Below, piece after piece: positions 7,265 to 15,786 of a stretch of 64,000 bases of DNA (positions within the stretch are counted from its first letter, which is position 1; each line of letters opens with the position of its first letter). The DNA lies in NCBI GenBank assembly GCA_963821885.1, contig CAWGFN010000001.1, positions 372,001-436,000 on the forward strand, read 5' to 3'. The position numbers and the translations under genes were made by a program. The notes below the pieces were generated by a model. That model was not told where the DNA came from. It searched no databases and worked only from the letters and a program-made list of their open reading frames with translations. This DNA is from Oleiagrimonas sp963821885. Its GTDB lineage: Bacteria; Pseudomonadota; Gammaproteobacteria; Xanthomonadales; Rhodanobacteraceae.

Positions 7265-8542
7265 TTACTGCAGCCGCTCCAGTCCGCCCATGTACGGGCG
7301 AAGCACCTCGGGCACCTCGATGCTGCCGTCGGCCTGCTGGTAGTTCTCCATCACCGCGATCAGGCAGCGACCGACGGCCAGGCCGGAACCGTTGAGCGTG
7401 TGCACCAGCTCGGGCTTGCCGGTCTCCGGGTTGCGCCAGCGCGCCTGCATGCGGCGGGCCTGGAAGTCCTCGAAATTGGAGCAGCTGGAAATCTCGCGGT
7501 AGGTCTGCTGGCTGGGCAGCCAGACCTCCAGGTCGTAGGTCTTGGCGGCGCCGAAGCCCATGTCGCCGGTGCACAGCAGCATCCGGCGGTACGGCAGGCC
7601 GAGTTTCTTCAGCACGGTCTCGGCGTGGCCGGTCAACGCCTCCAGGGCCTCATAGGATGCGTCCGGACGGGTGATCTGCACCATCTCGATCTTCTCGAAC
7701 TGGTGCTGGCGGATCATGCCGCGCACGTCCTTGCCATAGCTGCCCGCCTCGGCGCGGAAGCACAGGGTGTGCGCGGCCATGCGCAGCGGCAGCGCGTCGG
7801 CCTCGACGATGGTGTCGCGCACCAGATTGGTCAGCGGCACCTCGGCGGTGGGAATCAAATAGCGCTTGCTTTCGCCCACCCGGGTCGCGAACAGGTCATC
7901 CTCGAACTTCGGCAACTGGCTGGTGCCCAGCATGCTGTCGCTGTTGACCAGCACCGGCACGTTGCATTCCAGATACCCGTGCTCGCTGGTGTGCAGGTCG
8001 ATCATGAACTGCGCCAGCGCGCGGTGCAGGCGCGCCAGGCCCCCGCGCAACACGGTGAAGCGTGCGCCGGACAGCTTGGCGCCGGCCTCGCCGTCCAGCC
8101 AGCCGTGACGTTCGCCCAGCTCGACGTGGTCCTTGACCGGGAAATCGAAGCTGCGCGGTTCGCCCCAGCGCGACTGCTCGGCGTTGTCGTTCTCGTCCTT
8201 GCCGACCGGCACGGATGCATGCGGCAGGTTGGGCATGCCCAGGGCGAGATCGGACAACCTGCCCTGCACCTCGGCCAGGGCCTGCTCGTTGGCCTTCAAC
8301 TGCTCGCCCAGGCCGGCCACCTCGGCCAGCAGCGGCGCGATGTCCTCGCCGGCGGCCTTGGCCTTGCCGATGTTCTTGGATCGCGCGTTGCGCTCGGCCT
8401 GCAATTCCTGGGTGTGCGTCTGCAGCTGCTTGCGCTCGGCCTCCAGGGCCTGAACGGCAGTCGTATCCAGGTCGTAGCCGCGGGTCTTGAGACGCGCGGC
8501 GGTGTCGGCGAGCTGCGAGCGCAGCAGGACCGGATCGAGCAT
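7265..8542 (-). CDS. serS: Seryl-tRNA synthetase
   Basis: A 425-residue class II aminoacyl-tRNA synthetase that charges tRNA-Ser (and tRNA-Sec where present) with serine in the cytoplasm. It has the N-terminal antiparallel coiled coil that grips the long variable arm (ALEAERKQLQTHTQELQAERN region, residues 25-100) and the catalytic class II core: GTSQLPKFEDDLF, then motif 2 around LCFRAEAGSYGKDVRGMIRQHQF, and motif 3 near NGSGLAVGRCLIAVMENYQ. The start at 8542 (MLDPVLLRSQLAD) is the family start and has a GAGGAA ribosome site. It closes the conserved ftsK-lolA-rarA-serS cluster, here interrupted by other genes. Confidence 0.98.
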   Translation of the reverse strand: MLDPVLLRSQLADTAARLKTRGYDLDTTAVQALEAERKQLQTHTQELQAERNARSKNIGKAKAAGEDIAPLLAEVAGLGEQLKANEQALAEVQGRLSDLALGMPNLPHASVPVGKDENDNAEQSRWGEPRSFDFPVKDHVELGERHGWLDGEAGAKLSGARFTVLRGGLARLHRALAQFMIDLHTSEHGYLECNVPVLVNSDSMLGTSQLPKFEDDLFATRVGESKRYLIPTAEVPLTNLVRDTIVEADALPLRMAAHTLCFRAEAGSYGKDVRGMIRQHQFEKIEMVQITRPDASYEALEALTGHAETVLKKLGLPYRRMLLCTGDMGFGAAKTYDLEVWLPSQQTYREISSCSNFEDFQARRMQARWRNPETGKPELVHTLNGSGLAVGRCLIAVMENYQQADGSIEVPEVLRPYMGGLERLQ

Positions 8543-8623
8543 GGGACATTCCTCGGGAATCGCAAGCGCGTCATTATCGCGGCAGCCCCGCACCCGCGCA
8601 AACGCCTGGCGCCGATGCCGGGC

Positions 8624-9802
8624 TCAGTCGTGACGTGGCAGGTAACGGCGCACGGAGGTCAGCAGCAGCACGGCCGCGGCCGCCGAACAGGTCGCGCCGA
8701 AGGCGAACGCGGCGAACGGCGAAACCGACTGCCACAGCGCGCCGAAGACCAGCGAAGCCGGCAGCAGCATGGCGCCGGCGACCAGGTTGTACCAGCCATA
8801 GGCCGTGCCGGCGCGGTCGGAATCGACCAGGTCGGCGACCAGGGCTTTCTCGGTGCCTTCAAGCGCCGCAGATACCAGGCCGTAGGCGGCGAACGACAGC
8901 CACAGCGCCCAGTCCGCCGCCGGCAGCAGGCCCAGTGTCAGGTAGGCGGCCGCGTAGGCGCCCCACGCCGCGCCCAGCACTCGCACGCGGCCATGGCGGT
9001 CGGACAGGGCCGACAGTGGCGTGGAGAACAGCGCTGCCACGCCCGAGTACAGCGCCCACATCAGGACCACGCGCTCGGCGCCGGCGCCCAGGTCCTGCGC
9101 GCGCAGCAGCAGGAACATGTTGGAGGCATTGCCCAGCGTGAACAGACCCAGCGCCAGCAGGTAGCGCCGCATGCCCGGCGACAGGTCGCGCGGATGCCAA
9201 CGCATGGCGACCGGCCTGGGCGGCGTGGCGACCTCCGGATCCTTCAGGCGCAGCGCCAGGATCACCACCACCACGGCCGGGACGATCGACCAGAGGAACA
9301 CCTCGCGAAGCCCCATGCCGGCGCCCAGCAGCAGCGCGGCCGTGAGCGGGCCCACCACCGCGCCGGTATTGTCCATGGCCCGGTGCAGCCCGAACGCCAG
9401 CCCGCGCTGCCCGGGCGCCACGCTGGTGCCGAGCATGGCATCGCGCGGCGCCGAACGGATGCCCTTGCCGAGCCGGTCCAGCAGGCGCGCGGCGAACACC
9501 CCCGGCCAGCTGTGCGCGAAGCCGATCAGTGGACGCGCGATGCCGGCGAACAGGTAGCCGCCGATGACCCACCCACGCATGCGACGCGTGCGGTCGGCCA
9601 TCACGCCGGCGGCCAGCTTGAGCAGGCTGCTGCCGGCCTCGGCCACGCCCTCGATGAGGCCCAGTGCGCGCGGGCCGGCCATCAGCACCGAAGTCAGGTA
9701 CAGCGGCACCAGCGGGTAGATCATGTCGCTGGCGCTGTCGTTGAACAGGCTGATGAGTCCCAGCAGCCAGACCGTGGACGGCAGGGCGCGCAGTGCGGCC
9801 AT
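8624..9802 (-). CDS. Major facilitator superfamily transporter
   Basis: A 392-residue inner-membrane MFS protein with about 11-12 hydrophobic segments. Family features are the N-terminal helix LGLISLFNDSASDMIYPLVPLYL, the loop motif LDRLGKGIRSAPRDAMLG and the central duplication starting near RYLLALGLFTLGNASN. The FND...DMIYPL opening and GKGIRxAPRDA loop recur in a group of bacterial MFS proteins of unassigned substrate. The start at 9802 (MAALRALPS) is chosen because GAGGCG lies 7 nt upstream; ATG at 9814 is a less likely alternative. It is divergent from the DUF3047 gene. No substrate can be given. Confidence 0.85.
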   Translation of the reverse strand: MAALRALPSTVWLLGLISLFNDSASDMIYPLVPLYLTSVLMAGPRALGLIEGVAEAGSSLLKLAAGVMADRTRRMRGWVIGGYLFAGIARPLIGFAHSWPGVFAARLLDRLGKGIRSAPRDAMLGTSVAPGQRGLAFGLHRAMDNTGAVVGPLTAALLLGAGMGLREVFLWSIVPAVVVVILALRLKDPEVATPPRPVAMRWHPRDLSPGMRRYLLALGLFTLGNASNMFLLLRAQDLGAGAERVVLMWALYSGVAALFSTPLSALSDRHGRVRVLGAAWGAYAAAYLTLGLLPAADWALWLSFAAYGLVSAALEGTEKALVADLVDSDRAGTAYGWYNLVAGAMLLPASLVFGALWQSVSPFAAFAFGATCSAAAAVLLLTSVRRYLPRHD

Positions 9803-9969
9803 GAAGCGCCTCATGCGTGGACGGACCCGTGCCGCCGGATCCGGCGGCATCGCGAAGAAGCATCGGGACAGGACAGCGGCAACGGCGCTTGCGGCATCAT
9901 CAGGCAATCATGCGCGAGGACGTCGGATCGGGACAAGCTTCCTGCTAGGGTACGCGGCGAACTCCCCGC

Positions 9970-10728
9970 ATGGACCCGCGCGTGAAGATCCTCCTGCTGG
10001 CCGCCCTGGCGGTCGCCGCCACCCTGCCCCCGCCACCCCATGGCGCCATGACGCTGGGCTTTGGCGGCGTGGCGCCCGGTGCAAGCCTGCCCGCCGGATG
10101 GCGCGACTACCGCATGTCGCGCCACAAGCCGGCCGCGCGGGTCGGTGTGGCCAAGGGTCCGGACGGCGACGTGCTGCACATCGATGCCGACCGCTCCGCC
10201 GGCGCCGTGGCCCGCCACCTGGACCTGCCGGCCGCGACCACGCTGCGCTGGCGCTGGAAGGTGAACCACAGCGTGGCCAGGGCCGACATCGCGCACCGCT
10301 CGGGCGACGATGCCGCGGCGCGCGTGTACGTGTTCTTCGCCGTGCCGCGCAAGGATCTGTCCTGGTACCAGCGCATGAAGCTGGACGTGGCCCGGCACGT
10401 GCTGGGCCACCCGATGCCCACGGCGGCGATCTGCTACCTCTGGGACAATCACCACGCGGTCGGCAGCATCGCGCGCAGCCCGTTCTTTTCCGGCGTGCGC
10501 ACCATCGTGCTCGAGAGCGGCAACGCCAAGGCCGGCACCTGGCAGGTCGAGCAGCGCGACCTGGCGGCCGACTACCGCGCCGCCTTCGGACGCGCACCAC
10601 CGCACGTCAGCGGCATCGCGGTGGCCGCCGACACCGACAACACGCACGGCGACGCGCAGGCATGGTTCGGCGCGCTCACCCTGACGCCCGACCCTGCATC
10701 GAGCACGCGCAACGTCGCTTCCCCGTAG
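9970..10728 (+). CDS. DUF3047 exported protein
   Basis: A 252-residue protein of the DUF3047 family. It has a probable signal peptide (residues 1-26) followed by a single beta-rich domain with family-typical segments: LRWRWKVN, VYVFFA, YLWDN and VLESG, then the C-terminal GIAVAADTDNTHGDAQAWFG. The family is found in Proteobacteria and its function is unknown; the domain resembles carbohydrate-binding jelly-roll folds, but that is inference. It is divergent from the MFS transporter. The stop codon TAG is supplied by the first bases of the TAGGGCGG intergenic repeat, so the C-terminus may have been set by repeat insertion. Confidence 0.8.
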   Translation: MDPRVKILLLAALAVAATLPPPPHGAMTLGFGGVAPGASLPAGWRDYRMSRHKPAARVGVAKGPDGDVLHIDADRSAGAVARHLDLPAATTLRWRWKVNHSVARADIAHRSGDDAAARVYVFFAVPRKDLSWYQRMKLDVARHVLGHPMPTAAICYLWDNHHAVGSIARSPFFSGVRTIVLESGNAKAGTWQVEQRDLAADYRAAFGRAPPHVSGIAVAADTDNTHGDAQAWFGALTLTPDPASSTRNVASP

Positions 10729-10852
10729 GGCGGACTCCGTCCGCCATCCCTGATTCGGTACGGCTGACGTAGGGCGGGCACCGTCCGCCGTGCGAACACG
10801 TCCGACCTGGAAAGCATGTGGCGTTACCGACGGCGGACAGTGCCCGCCCTAC
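10725..10852. repeat. TAGGGCGGG-family inverted repeats
   Basis: Three members of one short repeat: GTAGGGCGGACTCCGTCCGCC at 10725, a copy at 10769-10791, and its inverted partner at 10830-10852 (22 of 23 bases pair with the second copy). They fill the gap between the convergent DUF3047 and rarA genes and could act as a bidirectional terminator. A related copy adjoins the ispG stop at 23280. Confidence 0.75.
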
Positions 10853-10880
10853 GCGTCCTCGCCGGGACGCCGTTCGGAAA

Positions 10881-12221
10881 TCAGTCCTTGCCGCGGGCCT
10901 TCTCGCGCGCGACACGCAGGGCGTCCAGGCGCTCCTTGACCTTGATCTCCAGGCCGCGCTCGACCGGCGCGTAGAAATGCGTGCCATCCAGGGCGTCGGG
11001 CAGGCACTGCTGGTCCAGCGCCACGCCCTCGGCGGCGTCGTGGTCGTACTGGTAGCCCTTGCCGTAACCGAGCCCCTTCATCAGTTTCGTCGGCGCGTTG
11101 CGCAGGTGCATCGGAACCTCCAGCGTGCCCGTCTCACCGATCGTCGCCCGCGCCTTGTTGTAGGCCGCGTAGGCGGCGTTGCTCTTGGGCGCGACGGCCA
11201 GGTAGATCGCCAATTGCGCCAGGCCCAGCTCGCCCTCGGGCGTGCCCAGGCGCTCGTAGGTGTCCCAGGCGTCCAGCGCCATCTGCCAGGCGCGCGGGTC
11301 GGCCAGGCCAATGTCCTCGACCGCCATGCGCGTCATCCGTCGCGCCAGGTAGGCACGGTCGCAACCGCCGTCGAGCATGCGCGTGAGCCAGTACACGGCG
11401 GCATCCGGGTCGGAGCTGCGCACCGACTTGTGCAGCGCCGAGATCTGGTCGTAGAACTGCTCGCCGCCCTTGTCGAAGCGCCGCGTGCGGTCGGCCAGCA
11501 CCTGTTCCAGGGTGGCCGCGTCGATGCGCCCGTCGGTGGCCAGTTCGGCGGCGATCTCCAGCAGCGTCAGCGCACGGCGCACATCGCCGTCGGCGGCCTG
11601 CGCGATCAGCGCCAGCGAGGCCTCGTCGACCTCCAGGCCCTGCCCGCCCAGGCCGCGCTCGGCATCGTCCAGCGCGCGCCGCAGGGCCTGCACGATGTCC
11701 TCGCGACCGACCGCGTCCATCACGTGCACGCGGCAACGCGAGAGCAGGGCCGAATTGAGCTCGAAGGACGGGTTCTCGGTGGTCGCGCCGACGAACAGGA
11801 TCACGCCCTTCTCGATATGCGGCAGGAACGCGTCCTGCTGCGCCTTGTTGAAGCGGTGCACCTCGTCCACGAACAGCACCGTGCGCCGACCCTGCGCGAA
11901 GTTGACCTCGGCCTCGGCCAGCGCCTTGCGCACGTCCGGCAGGCCCGACAACACCGCGGAGATGGCGCGGAACTCGGCATCGGCGTATTTGGCCACCAGC
12001 AGCGCCAGGGTGGTCTTGCCGCAACCGGGCGGCCCCCACAGCACCATGGAGTGCACGCGGCCGTCCTCCAGCGCGCGGCGCAGCACGCTGTCGGCGCCGA
12101 CCAGCCGGGGCTGGCCGACGATCTCGTCCAGGCTGCGCGGGCGCATGCGCTCGGCCAGCGGCTTGAGCGCCTCCGGCTCGGCGAACAGTCCCGGGGGGCT
12201 GGGGGCGTTACGCTGCGTCAT
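10881..12221 (-). CDS. rarA: Replication-associated recombination protein A (AAA+ ATPase)
   Basis: A 446-residue RarA/MgsA protein, a RecA-independent AAA+ ATPase related to clamp-loader subunits that acts at stalled replication forks and single-strand gaps with SSB. Walker A GPPGCGKTT is at residues 63-71, Walker B is VLFVDEVHRFNKAQQD, sensor 1 is GATTENPSFE, and the C-terminal tetramerisation domain follows (YWLTRMLDGGCDRAYLARR). The start at 12221 (MTQRNAPS) agrees with the family; longer in-frame starts add no conserved sequence. In E. coli rarA lies between lolA and serS; here extra genes separate it from both. Confidence 0.97.
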   Translation of the reverse strand: MTQRNAPSPPGLFAEPEALKPLAERMRPRSLDEIVGQPRLVGADSVLRRALEDGRVHSMVLWGPPGCGKTTLALLVAKYADAEFRAISAVLSGLPDVRKALAEAEVNFAQGRRTVLFVDEVHRFNKAQQDAFLPHIEKGVILFVGATTENPSFELNSALLSRCRVHVMDAVGREDIVQALRRALDDAERGLGGQGLEVDEASLALIAQAADGDVRRALTLLEIAAELATDGRIDAATLEQVLADRTRRFDKGGEQFYDQISALHKSVRSSDPDAAVYWLTRMLDGGCDRAYLARRMTRMAVEDIGLADPRAWQMALDAWDTYERLGTPEGELGLAQLAIYLAVAPKSNAAYAAYNKARATIGETGTLEVPMHLRNAPTKLMKGLGYGKGYQYDHDAAEGVALDQQCLPDALDGTHFYAPVERGLEIKVKERLDALRVAREKARGKD

Positions 12222-12332
12222 GACGGCATGATAGAGATTCAACGTCGTGACTGCATGAGCGGATGAAAGTTTTGCGTCCCGCGCGCGACTCATTCATCAG
12301 ACGCCCCCACCCGCCCCTTGCAAGGACCATGC

Positions 12333-12845
12333 ATGTCTCCATCACCCCAATCGGCGCAGGAAGAGGATTTCCGCGCCCTGCTGCGGGAAAACCACGGCCG
12401 CCTGGTGCGCATCGCGCGCAGCTATGCCAGCGCCGGCGAGCACGAGGACCTTCTGCAGGAGATGCTGCTGCAGCTGTGGCGCGCCCTGCCCGGCTACGAC
12501 GCCCGCGCCAGCCGCGCCACCTGGGTCTACCGGGTGGCGTTGAACACCGCCATGGACCACCTGCGCAAGCGCTACGCACGGCCCGTCACGCAAGCCATGG
12601 ACCATGCGCAACTGATGCCGCTGACCCCGGCCAGCACCGGTGATCCGGTCGATGCCGAGGCCCTGCTGGAAAGCTTCCTCGCCGCGCTGACGCCGATCGA
12701 CCGCGCTGTGCTGATGCTGTCGCTGGACGACCTGTCCTACGCCCAGATCGCCGAGGTGACCGGGCTCAACGAAAACGCGGTGGGCCTGCGCCTGCACCGC
12801 ATCAAGCAACGCTTCAACCAGATGTATCTGGAGGATCCGGCATGA
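12333..12845 (+). CDS. ECF-type RNA polymerase sigma factor
   Basis: A 170-residue sigma-70 family factor of the ECF class, with region 2 (NHGRLVRIARSY...EDLLQEMLLQLWRALPGYD...ATWVYRVALNTAMDHLRKR) and region 4 (LTPIDRAVLMLSLDDLSYAQIAEVTGLNENAVGLRLHRIKQRF). The start at 12333 has AAGGA six bases upstream. Its stop overlaps the next gene by 4 nt, which encodes a four-helix membrane protein rather than a classical anti-sigma factor, and that gene overlaps a serine hydrolase. Autoregulation is usual for ECF factors; the upstream stretch around 12267-12298 (GAAAGTTTTG then CGACTCATTC) might be its own promoter but I cannot confirm it. Confidence 0.93.
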   Translation: MSPSPQSAQEEDFRALLRENHGRLVRIARSYASAGEHEDLLQEMLLQLWRALPGYDARASRATWVYRVALNTAMDHLRKRYARPVTQAMDHAQLMPLTPASTGDPVDAEALLESFLAALTPIDRAVLMLSLDDLSYAQIAEVTGLNENAVGLRLHRIKQRFNQMYLEDPA

Positions 12846-13456
12846 CATTCGATCAACTGAAGGCGGCCTGGCAGGCCGGCGCCTCCAAAGCGCCCGACGC
12901 CGCCACCGTGGAACGACTGACCCGGGACGCGCGCAACGCCGCACGTCGCTATCGATTCCAGGCCCTGATGCGACGCATCTACGGCACGGCTTCGTTCGGA
13001 CTGGCACTGGCTGCCCTGGCCGGGGTGTCCTGGATCGCGCACGACATGTGGTCCGGACAGCGCGCGGCATTCGTGATCTGGTCGCTGAGCCTGATCGCCT
13101 GCATCGTGGCGCTGTGGCGCGTGCGTCTGGCCCGGCACCCCGTCAGCGACGCCACGCTGACCCACACTCTCGCCGCCAGCCTGCAGACGATCCGTCGCGA
13201 GATGGCCTATTTCAACGCCCTGCGCTGGCTGTTCTGGCTGCCCATCGGCATCGGTTTCCTGCTGGCGTTCACCTGGAACACGCCCCCGGGAAGCCGGCCG
13301 CCGTTGCTGGTGATCGGCACGGCCGCGCTATGGCTCTGGGGTATCGTCTACGGCCCGCGCACGATGCTGAAAAAACTCGAGCCCCAGGCCGCGAACCTGG
13401 AGCGCATGCTCGCCGATGCCAGCCAGGAGACGGATACCCAAGGAGAACACCCATGA
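12842..13456 (+). CDS. Four-helix membrane protein, possible anti-sigma partner
   Basis: A 204-residue protein of no family I recognise. The first 45 residues are hydrophilic and charged (AAWQAGASKAPDAATVERLTRDARNAAR in part), followed by four hydrophobic helices at roughly 48-67, 75-93, 128-145 and 153-171. It is translationally coupled to the ECF sigma gene (ATGA overlap) and to the serine hydrolase (ATGA overlap). A cytoplasmic N-terminal segment fused to a membrane domain and encoded directly after an ECF factor suggests a membrane anti-sigma role, but no zinc-binding HxxxCxxC motif is present. This role is inference from position and topology. Confidence 0.75.
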   Translation: MTFDQLKAAWQAGASKAPDAATVERLTRDARNAARRYRFQALMRRIYGTASFGLALAALAGVSWIAHDMWSGQRAAFVIWSLSLIACIVALWRVRLARHPVSDATLTHTLAASLQTIRREMAYFNALRWLFWLPIGIGFLLAFTWNTPPGSRPPLLVIGTAALWLWGIVYGPRTMLKKLEPQAANLERMLADASQETDTQGEHP

Positions 13457-15120
13457 AACGACTCATCGCCCTGATCGCGCTGCTGCCGCTCGTCGCCCTG
13501 GCGACCCGCGCGCCCGAAGCGCTGCCCGCCCGCGTGGAGAAGAACATCCGCGCCAGGATCGCAGCCGGCCAGTACCCGGCCATGGTGGTGGCGGTGGTCG
13601 ACGGCAAGCGCAGCCGCATCTATGCGTTCGGGACACTGGCCGCAGACCGCAAGCCCGACGCCGATACCGTGTTCGAGATCGGCTCGGTCACCAAGACCTT
13701 CACCGCCACCCTGCTGGCGCAGGATGTGCTTGCAGGCCGGGTCGCCCTGGACGAACCGGTCGCGCGCCTGCTGCCGGGCTTCAGGATCCCGTCCCGCAAC
13801 GGCAAGACGATCACCCCGGGCAACCTCGCCACCCAGCACTCGGGACTGCCGCGCCTGCCGGACAACCTGGCGCCGGCCAACATGCACGACCCCTATGCCG
13901 ATTACGGCGACGCCCGGCTCAAGGCTTTCCTGGCCGGCTACACGCTGGAGCACGACCCGGGCAGCACCTACGCCTATTCCAACCTCGGCTTCGGCCTGCT
14001 CGGCGACGCTCTGGCGCACCATGCCGGGCGCACCTACGGCGAGTTGCTGCAACAGCGCATTTTCAAGCCACTGGGCATGCATTCGAGCGCGGTAATGGTG
14101 ACGCCGGGGATGCGTTCGCGCCTGGCCGTGGGCCATGATGCACTCGGCAAGCCCGCCGGCGTCTGGACCTTCAAGGCCATGGCCGGCGCCGGCGCCATCA
14201 AGAGCACCGCGGCCGACATGCTGCGCTACCTGCAGGCGAACATGGGGCGCCTGCGCACGCCCCTACGGCGCGCGATGGCGCTGGCCCATCGTCCGCGCGC
14301 CGACGGCCCGCCCGGCAACCGCGTCGGCCTGGCCTGGATGACCCGCCACGATGCCGACGGCGACGTGATCTGGCACAACGGCATGACCGGCGGCTACGCC
14401 AGCTTCATGGGCTTTCGCCGTGACGGCTCGCGTGGCGTGGTGATCCTCGTCAACGCCCAGCAGCCAGTGGATGACCTGGGCTTCGCGACACTCCTCGACG
14501 ACGCGCCACTGGCCCCTGCGCACAAGCGCGTGGCCATGTCCGCCCGCGCGCTGGAGGCCTATGTCGGTCGCTACCGGCTGGCGCCGAACTTCATCCTGCG
14601 CATCTTCCGCGACAAGGACCAGCTGTACGCCCAGGCCACCGGCCAGGGCGCGCTGCCGATCTTCGCCAGCGCGCGCGACGAATTCTTCGCCAACATCGGC
14701 GACATCTCGATGACCTTCAAGCGCGACGCCAGCGGAAAGGTCGATAGCCTGGTCCTTCACCAGCAGGGCGATCATCCGGCGCCGCGGATCACCGGGGAGG
14801 AGGCCGAGGACGGTCCGCATGCGGTCACCCTGCCCCCGGCGACCCTGGCCGAATACGTCGGGCGCTACAGGCTCGGCGGCTCGATCGTGTTCGACGTGAC
14901 GCTGCGCGAGGGCCAGCTGATGGTGCAGCTGAGCGGCCAGCCGGCCTACCCGGTCTACGCCAGCGCGCATGATCGCTTCTTCTATCGCGTGGTGGATGCG
15001 CGGATCGACTTCCAGCGTGACGCCAAGGGCCGCGTCGATGCCCTGGTGCTGCACCAGGGCGGCATGGATCAGCGCGCGGCGCGGGTGGAAGGCGTGTCCG
15101 AACGCCGCAGTCGACGGTAG
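13453..15120 (+). CDS. Exported serine hydrolase (class C beta-lactamase/PBP fold) with two C-terminal repeats
   Basis: A 555-residue serine hydrolase of the beta-lactamase/D-alanyl-D-alanine peptidase superfamily. A signal peptide (MKRLIALIALLPLVALA) is followed by the catalytic domain: SxxK at Ser78-Lys81 (GSVTK), YxN at Tyr175-Asn177 (YSN), and HNG as the third element. Two related C-terminal repeats follow (LEAYVGRYRL...LYAQATGQ and LAEYVGRYRL...LMVQLSGQP), of the DUF3471 lipocalin-like type. Family members include esterases, peptidases and true beta-lactamases, so substrate is open. It is the last gene of a sigma-regulated operon, suggesting an envelope stress function. Its 3' end overlaps the convergent DUF1275 gene by 52 bp. 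Confidence 0.9.
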   Translation: MKRLIALIALLPLVALATRAPEALPARVEKNIRARIAAGQYPAMVVAVVDGKRSRIYAFGTLAADRKPDADTVFEIGSVTKTFTATLLAQDVLAGRVALDEPVARLLPGFRIPSRNGKTITPGNLATQHSGLPRLPDNLAPANMHDPYADYGDARLKAFLAGYTLEHDPGSTYAYSNLGFGLLGDALAHHAGRTYGELLQQRIFKPLGMHSSAVMVTPGMRSRLAVGHDALGKPAGVWTFKAMAGAGAIKSTAADMLRYLQANMGRLRTPLRRAMALAHRPRADGPPGNRVGLAWMTRHDADGDVIWHNGMTGGYASFMGFRRDGSRGVVILVNAQQPVDDLGFATLLDDAPLAPAHKRVAMSARALEAYVGRYRLAPNFILRIFRDKDQLYAQATGQGALPIFASARDEFFANIGDISMTFKRDASGKVDSLVLHQQGDHPAPRITGEEAEDGPHAVTLPPATLAEYVGRYRLGGSIVFDVTLREGQLMVQLSGQPAYPVYASAHDRFFYRVVDARIDFQRDAKGRVDALVLHQGGMDQRAARVEGVSERRSRR

Positions 15121-15758
15121 GCGATGTAGCCGAAACCGGCCAGCGCCGCCAGCAGCGCCGGCGCCAGCAGGGTGCGTTCGCGCCAGTAACCGAATGCGAA
15201 CGCACCCGCGAAGCCGCCGCCCAGGAAGGCGCCGAACAGCAGCAGGTACAGGCGCGCGCGCAGGCCGTCCACGGCCAGCCCGCGCAGGCGGTGGCCGAGC
15301 AGGATGCCGAGGTCGGTGACGATGCCGGTCATGTGGGTGGTGCGCACCACCGCGCCGCTGAACGTCGTCACCATCGCGTTCTGCAGCCCGCTGGCGCCGG
15401 CCACCAGCCACAGCCCCACGTTGGCGTGGTCGTGGATCAGCGGGATCGCCGCCAGCAGCAACGCCGATTCCAGCAGTAGCGCCACGCCATAGCGCTGGCC
15501 CAGCTGCAGCGATGTATCGCGCACGATCATGCCGCTGGCCGCGGCACCAATGAGGAACGCGGCCAGCACACCGACGAAGCGGATCAGCGCCGCCAGGTTG
15601 CCCTCGATCGCGCTGACCCCGACCAGCGTGGTGGTGCCGGTCATGTGGGTGACGGCCTGGTGGTCGAAGCTCAGGTAACCGACGGCGTTGACCATGCCGG
15701 CCAGCAGCGCCAGCAGCGTGGCGCCGAACCAGACCCAGCGCGGCAGTCGTCGGATCAT
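15069..15758 (-). CDS. DUF1275 (YoaK-type) membrane protein
   Basis: A 229-residue inner-membrane protein of the DUF1275 family, with about six hydrophobic helices. Family signatures are GMVNAVGYLSF, HMTGTTTLVG near the start and the second-half repeat LVAGASGLQNAMVTTFSG...THMTGIVTDLG. The duplicated xxHMTGxx pattern suggests an internal repeat. Function is unknown for the family. It lies downstream of lolA (28 bp) in the same direction and its last 52 bp overlap the 3' end of the convergent serine hydrolase, so there is no room for a terminator between them. Confidence 0.9.
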   Translation of the reverse strand: MIRRLPRWVWFGATLLALLAGMVNAVGYLSFDHQAVTHMTGTTTLVGVSAIEGNLAALIRFVGVLAAFLIGAAASGMIVRDTSLQLGQRYGVALLLESALLLAAIPLIHDHANVGLWLVAGASGLQNAMVTTFSGAVVRTTHMTGIVTDLGILLGHRLRGLAVDGLRARLYLLLFGAFLGGGFAGAFAFGYWRERTLLAPALLAALAGFGYIAYRRLRRSDTPSTRAAR

Positions 15759-15786
15759 GCGCGTCCCCTGTCGCCCGCCGGTCCGG

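Noticed and set aside
6525..7343. A 272-codon open frame with a perfect 54-residue repeat across the tRNA array (and a similar one on the opposite strand)
   Set aside because: It is produced by the 162-bp tandem repeat, whose length is a multiple of three. It runs through tRNA sequence, has no ribosome site and resembles no protein family.
12267..12298. Autoregulated promoter of the first ECF sigma factor
   Set aside because: GAAAGTTTTG and CGACTCATTC are suggestive, but no known consensus for this sigma group can be matched from one sequence, so it is not listed as a feature.
8624..15758. Genomic island or prophage in the lolA-serS interval
   Set aside because: No integrase, transposase, phage genes, direct repeats or clear base-composition change were seen; the inserts look like ordinary accessory genes.
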